A stretch of DNA of 64,000 nucleotides, taken from positions 7,000,545-7,064,544 of the forward strand of contig JACTAT010000040.1 of NCBI GenBank assembly GCA_014526335.1, written 5' to 3'. The position numbers were made by a program, and so were the translations under genes. Origin of the DNA: Chrysaora quinquecirrha. Lineage: Eukaryota > Cnidaria > Scyphozoa > Semaeostomeae > Pelagiidae. Position 1 is the stretch's first letter, and the number at the start of each line of letters is the position of its first letter. Below, in pieces: positions 1 through 12,000 of the stretch. The notes below the pieces were generated by a model. It had not been told where the DNA came from, made no database searches, and saw only the letters and a program-made list of their open reading frames with translations.

Positions 1-169
1 ACTAGCTGAAATTAACTAAACTTTCAATACATGCAAGTGCTCATGACGAAACTGGAGGCAGAGTTCTAAAATCGAAATTTTCAAAGTTTGAGTCACACTT
101 GAGTCATTGAGTCACACTTTCTTAAACATTGTTTCGAAATTCTGTATTTTTGTAATCTTTCCCTTTCAG

Positions 170-215
170 ACCTGCGAGTATGCGCCAGGCACCTGAAAAG
201 CCACACTCCAGAGAT
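170..215 (+). other. Possible exon of an unidentified upstream gene
   Basis: A pyrimidine-rich tract ending CCCTTTCAG at 161-169 and a GTAAGT donor at 216 frame 46 bases. One frame reads LRVCARHLKSHTPE without a stop. No homology is recognised and no partner exon is visible, so this may be the tail of a gene off the left edge, an untranslated exon, or chance. Confidence 0.2.
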
Positions 216-239
216 GTAAGTTCATTTCATCTTTGTTTA

Positions 240-600
240 AAAAATTGTCCATTTCATGCTGCATTCGTCAGCATGTCCATTTCATACTGGATTCTTCAGC
301 TTCTTCATTTCGAACTGCATTCGTCAGCTTGTTCGTTTCGCACTGTCGTTTAAAGAACATTCTTTTCATGCTGCATTCGTCAGCATCTTCATGTTGTATC
401 GAATTCGCTAATAAGTTCGTTTCACAACACATTCGTCAGCGTGTTCATTTCATACTGTACTGTTTTTGTTTGTAAAAGAATGTACATTTCATACTGCATT
501 CACCAGCATTGGTTCTTTTCATACCGTACTCATAGGCATGTTAATTTCATGCCTTATTCGTCAGCATGTTCATCCCTATGTTCATTTCATGCCGTAATAA
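240..600. repeat. Diverged minisatellite, unit near TTCATGCTGCATTCGTCAGCA
   Basis: Roughly ten diverged copies of a 27-30 base unit (consensus about TTTCATGCTGCATTCGTCAGCATG) run head to tail. Copies differ by substitutions and small indels. Short open frames over it are repeat artefacts. Confidence 0.75.
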
Positions 601-1009
601 AATACATAACGGCTCATACTGAATGAACTAGCAAGTTTCTTTTGACAGACATGCTTTTCGGAACTTAGTCATTCACTTATCCGTTTAATTACGAGTCTAG
701 TACAATACCATATGCGTATTGTACCTTATTGATTGTAATATGGTGTGCCCATTAGAAACCCTCGATGCAGTACAATGTCAGAATGCAATGTTTGGATTTT
801 GGAGTGCACGAAAGAGGTTAACTCACGTAGAAATTGCATTTAAACCGCAGTGAATTAATATAAACCCGTTTTAAAACCTCTTTGCATATCAGGCTGAAAT
901 GGTTCTATTTATTGGGCAGAAAATACATACTTTCCGGCTGTAGATTCGTATTTATTGAAGTTATGATGTTAACTGCCCCAGACGCTGAGAAAGGTCGAGC
1001 GTTGAGTGA

Positions 1010-1386
1010 GTCTGACTCGCAGAGGTGGTTGCATGGTTGCATGGTCAAGGCCTTCGGCTCACGATTTTGAGATAGTAAGTTTGAATCTTGACCACTTCCC
1101 ACAAGCCTACAGTCAACTCAGCTGTCCATCCTTCCGAGGTCGGTAAATGAGTACCCAGGATACTCGTTCTAGGATATCAGTCTGGGCGCACAAGCTGCAG
1201 GTCCACATGAGCTGTATAGCTGCCAGAACCCTTGACCTGCGATAACAAATAAAGATTGCTTGTTTGCTTGCTTGCTTGCTTGTTTGCTTTCTTGCGTGGT
1301 TGCTTGCTTACTTTCTTGCTTGCCTGCTTGCTTGTCTGCTTGCTCGCTTGCTTGCTTGTTTTCTTGCTTGTTTTCTTGCTTGCTTT

Positions 1387-1420
<34 letters not shown>

Positions 1421-1482
1421 CGCTTGCTTGCTCGCTTGCTTGTTTGCGTGCTTGCTTGCGTGCTTGCTTGCTTGCTTGCAAT
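1010..1482 (+). mobile_element. tRNA-like SINE with a (CTTG)n tail
   Basis: A tRNA-like head with a B-box-like GTTTGAATCTTGACC at about 1080 is followed by a body containing CAGGTCCACATGAGCTGTATAG and then about 225 bases of imperfect CTTG/TTGC repeat (1257-1482). The same body end followed by a short CTTG run recurs at about 25490-25565, so the microsatellite is probably the element's expandable tail and not an independent repeat. Long Cys/Leu/Ala-rich or Gln/Ser/Lys-rich frames across the tail are artefacts. Promoter boxes are degenerate. Confidence 0.6.
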
Positions 1483-1483
1483 C

Positions 1484-1610
1484 TGTGGTTATAGGTACGA
1501 CTCCCACCAAGGTCAAACTCGTCATCAAGAGTGAGAAGAGTCGCCAGAGCCAGATCTATCTGCAAATTCTAGGCAAAAGGCAAAAAGAATCACCAGGTTT
1601 GGTCATATCG
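1484..1610 (+). mobile_element. Second SINE-like fragment abutting the CTTG tail
   Basis: The text CCCACCAAGGTCAAACTCGTCATCA ... AAAGAATCACCAG here matches, with divergence, a segment at about 44130-44270 (CCTACCGAGGTCAAACTTGC ... AATGAATCACCAG). Two dispersed copies of the same module suggest a SINE family whose head contains a GGTTCGATTCC-like B box. Confidence 0.5.
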
Positions 1611-1619
1611 AGGGGAAGG

Positions 1620-4600
1620 ACTTTTTGTTCGCACTGTTTAGATAAGCCCTAGGCTATTCAGCAGCCCCCCAAGCTTATACCATGCGAAGATTTGAAGTGT
1701 ATGTGCCTATCTATCTATATTACTAGACTAGCTGGAAGGTAACATGTGATTTACTTTTAATTTTATAGAACAATAACCCTGGACAGCCACCAGCACCAAT
1801 CACATGAATAAACAGCTACATGTCACGTGATGATCAGAGAAGTTAAGATAAAATCTGATAAAAGCAGACTTTATTTTCTTTGCAAAGACAGTGAAATTGT
1901 TTATTGAAGCAAAATGTTAACAGTTCTATAATTATTCTATTAATATTGTATATTATTTGTATCTATGATAGTAGGAATATATCAGGTATATATTGTGAAT
2001 CATTAATTCCTATAATATTTTCTCTTAATGTTAAATAGAATTAAGAGCCCTTTTTATAGCAAGGGTAGTCTTATATTTATGCACTTATAATCTTGTAATA
2101 TCCCATTGTCTAATGTGTCTAGTTTATTAATTATTTCATAGAGGGGTGAATTTTAATATTAAAGAAAAGTGTTAGAAATTGTTTTTTTTTATTTAAAAAC
2201 TGAACTTGTTTGCTCGCTTGTTCCGGAAAGTTGCTCGTTTTCCGCGGTTTTTCCATAATGAGGGGGTCGTTGGGCATGAAGGTTTGCGGTTTTCGACATT
2301 TTGAGAGGGGTTTATGGTTTTACTTTAAAGTACGGTTGCACGGTGTTTGGCTAAGAAAATGTGCCGTTTTACGGTTTTTTGACCCCCCTATGACTCCCCC
2401 CATAGTCAAAAGAGAAAGCTACTTTTCTCTATGGTTTTTCGCACAGTATTTTAAAGCCTTTAAAGCTAAATAGCGGACAATAAACGCATTACATTCGTGA
2501 AAAGTCTGAGCTATTCAAAATCGTGAAAAGCCTGAGCTATTCAAAACTTCGAGAACGCGAGAGAACGGGAACATCTTAGGTCACATTTGCAATCTTTTTG
2601 GACTAACATCAAAGTGAGATTGCTCGAAAGGGCTCAAAATACGCCAGTCACAAAAACAGTCAGCGCTGGGGTTGGGGTTTGAAATGGACAGATTCCAAAA
2701 TCCCTAAATGAAACAAAGATCTGACTTTGACTTTTAGTACACGTTGTGTAATATTCTGCACAATCTGGGTTATTATTTGGAATGCAGGGTGGTTGCTCTC
2801 TTTGCCTATATTACGCTCAAATTTAGGTTCATGTTCCAGAATCATGTATTTTTGCTGTCGCTACCATTTCGCTAGGATTAATACTAAGTAGTTCTCTTGG
2901 CCTCCGCGACTTTCATAATGTTAGCGACTCGAGCGACCGTCGTTGCTACTTTCGTTGCGACTACAAAGAGCGGGATGGGGATGGGACGAAGTTAATCAGG
3001 TCATACCATACCTTTAGAGGTTCCTCTGAGCTCCACTCCCTAGATAACAATGCCTAAAAAAGTTGGAAGGATGCTGTTTCTAGGGTCACAAGGGTCAAAG
3101 CCTTTGACCCCTTTACTCTCCGGGGGTCCCATTTCATCATGCCACGAGACAATCAATGAAGTGGACTGGGCGCTAGCAAGCACACACGTGAGAAGAGAGG
3201 TGAAAAGTTATGAAATCTAGCAAGGCAGGTCAGAGGCAAGGCACGCGAAAAAGTTTTCAGAAATAAAATAAAAATAGGAATACTACATAATTAGCGATTA
3301 AAATCAAATATTTTAACTGCAGAAAAGTTGAAGATAGTATATCTAGATATTGACAGCCAATATCACGAGTTTTTCTGCAGGAGAGAACTTCTGAAGTCGA
3401 TTGTGTGTTCTGTCTCGGCATCTGCGACGCGGTTTGGAGCTCGGTTACAGAAATAAGGTATGGTTTCTACTTTGAAAATATCTAATGAAATATTATTATT
3501 TTTGAGCAAACATTTGTAAGCTTATATTGAGATAAAAGCTTAGCATTTGCAAAAACTGAGCCCCTGCCTAGGCCAACAATGGGCCTAAGCTCCGGACTCA
3601 AGTCTTAGTTTTTCGAATTTCGTTTTCCTATAAACATGGAGGCCATAAGCTAATTTTCCGGGAGCAACTATGCAAAAATTTTAGCTATTTTGTTTTCCGG
3701 CTATTTTAAGAGAGGATTTCAGTAATTTGCAATGAAACTATCAAATTCGTTGAACAACCTGCGCTTGAATGACATGACGAAATGACACATGGACATCCGA
3801 TTATGGGACACATGCTCTTGACCTTCGTACTTTTCTGGACGGCGTGACGATTTAATTTCTGATAAAAAGATAAAGATAATGAGTAAAATTGTTATGTAAT
3901 GAGCTGGAAAGCAAGCAAAGAAAAAATAATAGTAGTCTAGAAGAATCAAGCCAAAATTTTAGCCATCAACTATTTTAGAATTGCCTGCAGATCGAGACCG
4001 AAATTTTACCGGTTAAATTTTCCATTTCAGGGAATGTTTATGTAAGGGTCGTTTTCCATGAATGGCACCACATGTTTCTAGCCTGAGCGTGTTTGCGGTG
4101 AATTCAGAAGTGTTTCTTTCTTTAAAGGTCTTTGCAAAACATCTGTACCATTAGGAATTCCCATTTGTTCAAAATGGGATCATCACCTCCTTAAAGCAAT
4201 TTTAAACCACTTCAAAAGGGGGCTGAAGATTCATCCTATTAGCTAAGAAAGTTGGCCAGACAGACAGCTTTGCAGATCCCAACAACCCTGTCATGCAAAA
4301 ATTTTTTTATGGGTGCTAAAAGTGCCCCAAGCACCCCCTGCAACTTGCAGTACACCCCTGATTTTTACAGGTCATAAATTTGAGTAACCATGCACCAGGT
4401 TACAAATCTGGGCCACTTAGATACAATTGGGCATTTTTATCCTTGGAAGATCTCAACATTGTTATTGATTAGAACCTTTTTATTTGATTCTGGCCCCCAA
4501 TGGTGATACCACTTCCAATTTTGAATTGCATTTGATTGTATTGTATTGTTTGATTGTTTCATTAAAATAAGAACTACTTTTTTTAACTCCTAGGTCTAAC

Positions 4601-4698
4601 AAAAATTGGCATCCTGAAGCATTAATTTTCCCTTCAAAGATGCCCTGCATTCTTGATTCTGAAAAACAAGACAGGAACCTATTCAAGATGAAACTTCA
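1620..4698. other. Sequence upstream of CLUH, no gene recognised
   Basis: About 3 kb with no convincing exon. It holds an AT-rich block at 1900-2200, a doubled 26-base motif (TCGTGAAAAGYCTGAGCTATTCAAAA) at about 2497-2550, and the sequence just 5' of CLUH exon 1, which should contain its 5' UTR and promoter. I cannot place the transcription start. A CTCCTAG acceptor-like site at about 4586-4592 could begin the first coding exon. Confidence 0.4.
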
Positions 4699-7600
4699 AT
4701 GAAATGCAATGGATCTGATAGTCTAGATGTTATTGAAAATCCCAGTGGAGAAAAGGCTATGGACGGTAAAAATACAGAGAACTGTAATGCAGAAAATGGT
4801 AATAGAGAAAACGGTGATGCAGAAAATGGTAGTGCAGAAAATGGCAGTGCAGAAAATCATGCAAATGGTGACATGAATGCTAAAGAAACCTCCAAAGACT
4901 CATCTGATGAAACAAAAGAAAATTCAGACAAGGAGTCATCTAAAGAAAAGGGTCAAGCCCCTGAAGGTAAATCTTCCTTAAATCCATTTATGTAATTTGC
5001 ATGAGTTATTGAATCTCAATCAACTCATCTTTTTAATACCACTGAGTGCAAATTAAGCTCCTTGTATGAATGAAGTGGGATTTATTGAGCTTATTATCAT
5101 TGTAAGAATTGCAGCAATAGAGTTGCCTGCTGTCTGTGTCTGTGAGGCATTCCTTGTATCAACATTTGAAGGAGACATTTGTGGCATTTTGAGAACAAGG
5201 AATCCCTGTAAGGCTTGTCGCTGGCTGTATCAAGAAAGGGAGTTTGTTGTGGGTGTAAAATATAGTTTTAGGGGGTTTGACTTCCAGAATTTACCTGCAC
5301 TTGACAGTTTCCCTCCCAAGTTGGCAAAAAACTCCTCGTTTCTCTGCTTTGCCACCTAATGATTTGCATTGTTCTCCAAGCAGTAGCCGCAAAAAGGGGC
5401 TTAGTTGCCAATTAGTTGCCAATTAGTTGCCAATTAGTTGCCAATTTAGTTGCCCCATTCTGGCAAAACAAAACCAACTGCCTAATAAAACTATGCCCTT
5501 TTATTAAAACAATAGCTTTGCTCAACAATAATTTGCACAAACCTAAACTGTCCCTAACTGCCATCTACTAGCAGGACTATCAATGCTCTTTGGTTGCTTC
5601 AGTTTTGCCTTGGTATCTCTGCTAGCATGAATCCAAAGTGGTGTATTTCTTTAGAGAGGGGTATAATGTTATCTACCACTAGCTGCAAGCCTGTACAGTC
5701 AAATCAAGGCACACGGGTATTCTATACTAGGGCACATTTTCAGGCACCTTTGATGGTGGGACAATCCCCCTAAAGACCCATGTTGCATCCTTGCTTTAGT
5801 ATTTTCATTCCAAGAGATTATATATTAAATTTTGTTCTAATATATTCAATGCAGTGCCAACCAGCTGCCTGTCTATCATGGATTCCCAAACAAGCTTTGA
5901 CTCACAGAATGATTTGATAATTTTACATTCAAGTTCATGCACTCTGACAATGTCTGTTGGATACATTCTTACCAAATAGACATCCAAAAAAAGTAGTGCT
6001 ACAATAATATCAAATGATAACTGCTTCAGCAACTTGCATGTGGTGTTGGAGTTTTAAACTTTGATTACATATAAATATATTGTGTGAATATGCACTTTGT
6101 CAATAGAAGCACCCACCTCCAATGAAGAGGTCAATAGGTATGCTTATGATAAATGCATTGATAGAATTATCATTTATTATGGCGTTATTTTCTTTCAGAT
6201 ATTCCACTGAAAATATTCACTATCAAGCTAATGATTCCTGGTGTTGCTGAACCTTCTGTTCTTCAAGTATGTATCTTTTCTTTAAGTTTTCTTGATTATT
6301 TTGGTGTAAAAACCATTTATATTCCCTGAAATTTGATTCTGAATTGCAGGGTCTTGAATTCCTGCATTTCTAACATCTAAATAAAAGCCCAGTTCAAAGG
6401 CTCTCAATTTTTTGCTTGACAACACTTGACTTCATTTGCTTGACAAGTGTCATTTTCTCAACATTTTGCTTGCCAGTGCTTTATTTCATTGTCAAGTGGA
6501 AGTCAAAAGTGTTTGGACACCTTGTTGAGATACAGTATAATCTAACGTACTTGCCTATAACATACTCCTGGGTATAGCGGATATAGCGGGCATAGCATAC
6601 CAATAAAATTGTCCCTTGAGCCAAAGAACACATGAAAATACCCTGTTTTATAACATATTTCGTTTTTACTTACCAAATGCCATGGTCCCGTAGATTATGT
6701 TATTACCAGATTATGGCTGGTTGATACTGTAATCGAGTGATGGTGCAACTCAAATTTCTGGAAGTTGTTGATTATTGTCAAAAAGGTTAAACACACTGCT
6801 CTCTTAAACTGAGCATAGCCTTTGAGCATCATTTCAAAATAAAAGTCCATTAGAGTGGGGGTTGAGTTATAATGTGACACCTGTCAATAACGCTGTATGA
6901 AAATCGAGTGCTGTCAAGCAAAAGTTGAGTGAACAGGGCTTAACTATAACTGCTTCCTTCTTAGATTTCAAATCATGATACTGTACAAGAAATCCGCAGG
7001 TTGTCCTTGATCGACCTGAGAGTTGCTTCAGGACATGTTTCAGTTTGCATTTCAATGGTAATAGACTTGATGACTTTGTGGAACTTCATACTGTTGAAGA
7101 TATTCAAGATGATTCTGTCATCAAAGTTGTTGATGGTAAGCTTTTGTAGTTTAAATTTGGTGTCTTCCCCTATCTTTTGAGTGTTCTAAACTGCAATATA
7201 AGATGGCAAGTTTTGAACATGTGTAAAGCATGGTCTTCATCACAAATTCTCAATGTATGAAACATCAAAAACTGAAGAATCAGACTCTTAAAACCTTATT
7301 TTCAATCAACCTTCTACCCTTCATACTCTGCTGAATGTCTGATAAAGACACTTCATGTACATTATTTAAGAAATTTTCCCTTTTTATCAGAATTTTGAAT
7401 TTATGGCAACTTTCTGTAGCTTTTATGGATGCATTGCAAACATATTGACTTGGGCATCTCTTGATAGAATGGAAGACCTTTGTTTTGTAAAATGTGAAAT
7501 ACCTCAAATCGCTTGTAATTCACCTGAAATCAGTATCAGCAGATTCCCCTGCCATTACTTGAACTCCTCTTGTCTTTGCCTATTTGATAGCATGTCTGAG

Positions 7601-9013
7601 CTTGTGTGTAAAAGACTGCAATGAATAATTGCCCACTACGAAAAGCCCTCATTTTTCTAGTGATTTTAAACATATGATGGCAGACTTCCAGGATTTCTAA
7701 ACCCTCTGTCTCTGCAGATATAAAAATGTGACAATTGAAACCCTATCAGCTATATAATCAATCGAACCATATTTTTTTCATCATTTGCAGAGCCTTACAG
7801 TGTTAGAGAAGCAAGGATTCATATTCGCCGTTTGAGAGATTTATTGAGCACGTCTTTATACCAAAGTGGATTCACTGCAACTGATAACATGTCATTATCA
7901 CTCTACTCGACAATTGCTGGTTTAGATCCTGAAGGTTGGTAATCATTCAATATACAAATATACACATCTCCAAACTTTAAAGCTTTGGCCAAACGACTCA
8001 ATTTTTCACTTGATTTTCTCTCCATTTTTGACTTCAGAATCGAGTGGAAATCGAGCATGGATGGCAAAACGATTCGATTTTATGCTTGATTTTTACTCGA
8101 TCTTTCCACCCCCATGTTAGCTTCCCTCTGCAACTCACTTGACAATGTGGCAAAAGATTCGATTTTCAGTCGACAGCATCTTTCTCTCTCCACTTTCTTG
8201 ATCAAACTTCATTCAACATCACTCGACACAATTCGATCCACTGGACAAGATGGTCAAACAAGTCGATTTTTAACTCGATTTCTTGTCGAGTGAAAAAATT
8301 GAGTGAAAAATCAAGTTGTTTGGCCAGGACTTTAGTTACACAGCAACATCGAAAATTTTATCTTAGCCGCCAACCAACTTGAAGGTGCCATTGCACTGTG
8401 GTGTAATCCAGTTGACTCATGGTGTCAGAGGCTCAGGTTGGTCTGGGTTCGAGTGCAGCTACAGCTACAGCAGTGTCACAGCCATGGTTGAGGTCTCAAT
8501 TAGTTTACCTACTACTGAGATCCTAGCGACTGGCGCTAAAACTCCATCTTCATTAAATGGCCAGTTAATCTGCTTTATATTTCGTTGCCTAGGATATGGC
8601 TTTTCATAAGTGTAGGAGACAGGGGACTGCAGCTTAAAGAAATTTGACAAAACTTCCATATTCAGGCAGAAAATGCGACTGAAGTCCGGCAAAATTTTCA
8701 AAAATAATTAATTAAGAACTGGAAACTCCCGAGAAATTGTATTCCTACGTCCACCATTACATAATCATTACGTAAAGGAAAGCTTTTAAAAACTGGCTTC
8801 ATCTTGTCATGTAGAACAGCTATAGCAGGCTTTACAATTAGAACGTTTACAGTTTCGATTAAAGTGTTGTTTGATTTTGCAGAAGAAATCCTAAAAGGCA
8901 ACAAAGACTCAAATATTCCAACAGAAGAATGTGCACCACCAAGCTACTCGTTTCTCAATGAAGGATTCTGTCCATTAGTTGAACCTATTATTCCTGCCTC
9001 TGTTGAACCTAAG
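4699..9013 (+). CDS. CLUH: CLUH exons 1-5: acidic N terminus, CLU_N and GSKIP-like region
   Basis: Exons: 4699-4966, 6199-6266, 6965-7135, 7791-7934, 8883-9013. Exon 1 encodes a low-complexity start rich in NAENG-type repeats and S/K/E. Exon 2 encodes [16 protein letters not shown]. Exon 3 encodes [11 protein letters not shown] and then, in another frame, [14 protein letters not shown], so one base is missing near 6996-7000. Exon 4 encodes [17 protein letters not shown], a very conserved CLUH stretch, and exon 5 encodes [15 protein letters not shown]. Junction phases are 1, 0, 1 (only with the extra base), 1, 0. The introns hold SINE and foldback copies and a 132-bp repeat also present near 11.4 kb. 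Confidence 0.92.
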
Positions 9014-12000
9014 GTAGGAAACATTTGCTTTAAACCGTTTGCTTTTAAAATTCTGCGTTGAATGACATGCCGCTTTTAATGACCACCATACATGTGCAAT
9101 CATTACCTTTCTCTATGTGAACTTAACTAACTGCACCCCTCCCATATTCTTCGGGTCGTTCATAGCAAAGGATCTTTAGCTGATTTGGTTTTACGTGCGC
9201 ACAGAGAACACACGGAGTCAGACGAAATTTGAGAGATGATTCTCAGTCCTGTCTGATCAACTGACTTTACACAGACTTTAGACTGAGTTCGTACTGACTG
9301 ACTGCTTATTTTCAGAGTTTCTAACTCATATTATTTACAAGTCACACGATCTATTGTGAAGATAGAAACTAGACATGCAACTATTTTCTAACAGAATGTT
9401 CTAGTTATAATGACGTACAAGTACTTTCGTAAATAGATAGAAGGTATAGAAAGATCATAACGTGCAAGTAGACATACGTTACATTTACATGAAGTAACTG
9501 TTCCTACTATACTGTCACTCTGATCTACCTCTCTGCTAGACTCCCACCATTCGCCTCATTTTTAATCTGCGTATGGTGTTAATAAGCAGGAGAATAACCC
9601 ACTTTCTTTCGAGATTGAGTCAAGAGTGATGGTTCAAACTCCTATGTTTATCCACACAAGTCTTTGATTTTCTTTTAGCCACTGCAGTGCCTGAAAGATT
9701 TGAAATTTTCTAGTTGGAATCCACCTCCAGGACCAAGGAAGCTTGCAGGTCTGTCTGTTTATCAATTTATCTTTACTTGCTCTAAGCATCTTAAAGCGAG
9801 AAAACGAAGCAGGCAAATTCACGCTAGCGAATCTATACACACTACTGTTGTAGTATATTTTGCGTACTGTGGTGGTGTTTTCTGCGTATTGTGGTTGATA
9901 CGCATTACTGTGGTTGGTTATTATGCTTGGTGTGGTGGGTTATTATTCTTGATGTGGTGGTGTTTTTTGCGTACTTTGGTGGATACGCACTACCGTGGTG
10001 GGTTATTATGCTTGGTGTGGTGGGTTATTATGCTTGATGTGGTGGTGTTTTTGCGTACTGTGGTTGATACGCACTACTGTGGTGGGTTATTATGCTTGAT
10101 GTGGTGGGTTATTATGCTTGATGTGGAGGTGTTTTTTGCGTACTGTGGTTGATACGCATTACTGTGGTTGGTTATTATGCTTGGTGTGGTGGGTTATTAT
10201 TCTTGATGTAGTGGTGTTTTTTGCGTACTTTGGTGGATACGCACTACCGTGGTGGGTTATTATGCTTGATATGGTGGGTTATTATGCTTGATGTGGTTGT
10301 GTTTTTTGCGTACTGTGATGGATAAGCACCACTGTGGTGGGAGGAACCCTAAAGGAGCTTTGCTGGATTTAGTTAATTTGTAATTAATCGAAAAAGTGTA
10401 AGTAATTTTAATCAGATTAGTCCTCCTTTCAACCTGCTTTGTTTATATCAGTAAAGTAATCCCGTCAATGAATTTGAGAAATATAAGTCAGAGACTTCAT
10501 ATTGAAAGTTTGTGATGTATGTATCATTAATTAAAGTCGTCCGTTACCTTTTTAGGAGAGCTGTTGTATCTTGATATTGTGACCCTTGAAGAAAACAAAT
10601 ATTGCATCACGTCATCTTCAAATGGATTCTACGTAAATAGGTGAGTTTATCGCAGTGGACAACAGTGCCAGAACTACCAGTCGTCTTCAGTTGTGCTTGT
10701 GCACCTTGTTCTGTTCAAGTATTGTTGTTGAACTTGAAGTTTCGTTCGAGATGTCACATAAAACTAGAACTTTGAAACACTTTGGAAAAGTCGAAACTTG
10801 AACAATAATCACTACACTGTTGTTAGGTAAAATCTCCTTTTTGCTACTCATGCTTTTCTTGAACGTCGTTGTAAAGTATTGTTTCCAAGATAATAAACAG
10901 ACATAGAGATGATAAGGAAATTATAAGAATTAAATCTTGACCAAGTTACCTTTTCGCTCTAGATCCGATGATTCTACATTTGATCCAAAACCACACAACG
11001 AACCATGCAGAGCACAAACCCTTGTTGGATTGCTGTCTCAGGTTTGATGTTATGTCTACTGTAAAATGATCGTCTTCTAAAGGTTAAAAGTATAACTGCA
11101 GTATCAACCCCTGCATACAGTTAATTCTAATATGTTTTCTCCTGTATGCAGTAATCAACAGTTTTTGTTCTCTTGATAGCCATTACAATTGATCCAAACG
11201 TCATTCTGTAATGAAGGCAAAACTACAAATAATAAAAGGATTTTCCCTAAATCCAGTTTTGTCTTGAAGAACGGCTCAATCCGCTAACTTTTACTGCAAG
11301 GCAGAGATCCCAAGTAACTTGTCAAGCGCAAAAACAATCGTAAAGACTAGTCTTTCATGAAGTTTGAAGGCTGAGGTAATGGTATATGCACTTTGACAAT
11401 GTCTGTTGGATACACTGTTCCCAAATAGACATCTAAAATAAGAAGTGCTATAAAAATATCAAATGATAACTGCTTCAGCAATTTGCATATGGTGTTGGAG
11501 TTTTAAACTTTGAGTACATTGCGTGACGTATCACATTGACGAAGCTTGCTACTACAATCGCTTGCCTACTACATACCAGAACTGTCCGTTTGAGCATCTG
11601 CATTAATATCCTGTAAAACGTGTGGTATTGTTGTTCGAAACTTGTTAAGCAATTTATAACTCCTATGTCTATTTAAATGACCTCCTTTTCCTTTGTAGCT
11701 CAGCCCATTATTCAAGAAAAACTTTGCAGTTCTTCAAAGACAAAGGTATAACGTAGAACTCAAGTCTTGAACTTTAGATTATTTAATCGATCAATATAAC
11801 TCTCTATTCATCTTTACAAATCGTGGTCCTATGCAGATTCGCATAAAGGATCTGTAGACTTATTACAGACTTGTGTACAGTTTTCGTTTATTGAAACTAG
11901 ACCAAGAACAACAGCAGTACGCTACAACTGGGCTACTTCTTTACCACACTTTACCAACTTGAGGTCTAAAGGATCTGATATGCCTGTACTGGTCTGAAAC

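Noticed and set aside
1169..1652. Overlapping long frames rich in Cys/Leu/Ala or Gln/Ser/Lys
   Set aside because: They are translations of the CTTG tetranucleotide repeat in several frames, with no other coding signal.
9700..10152. 150-residue frame starting in CLUH exon 6
   Set aside because: Only the first ~16 residues are exon; the rest reads through the donor at 9749 into the minisatellite.
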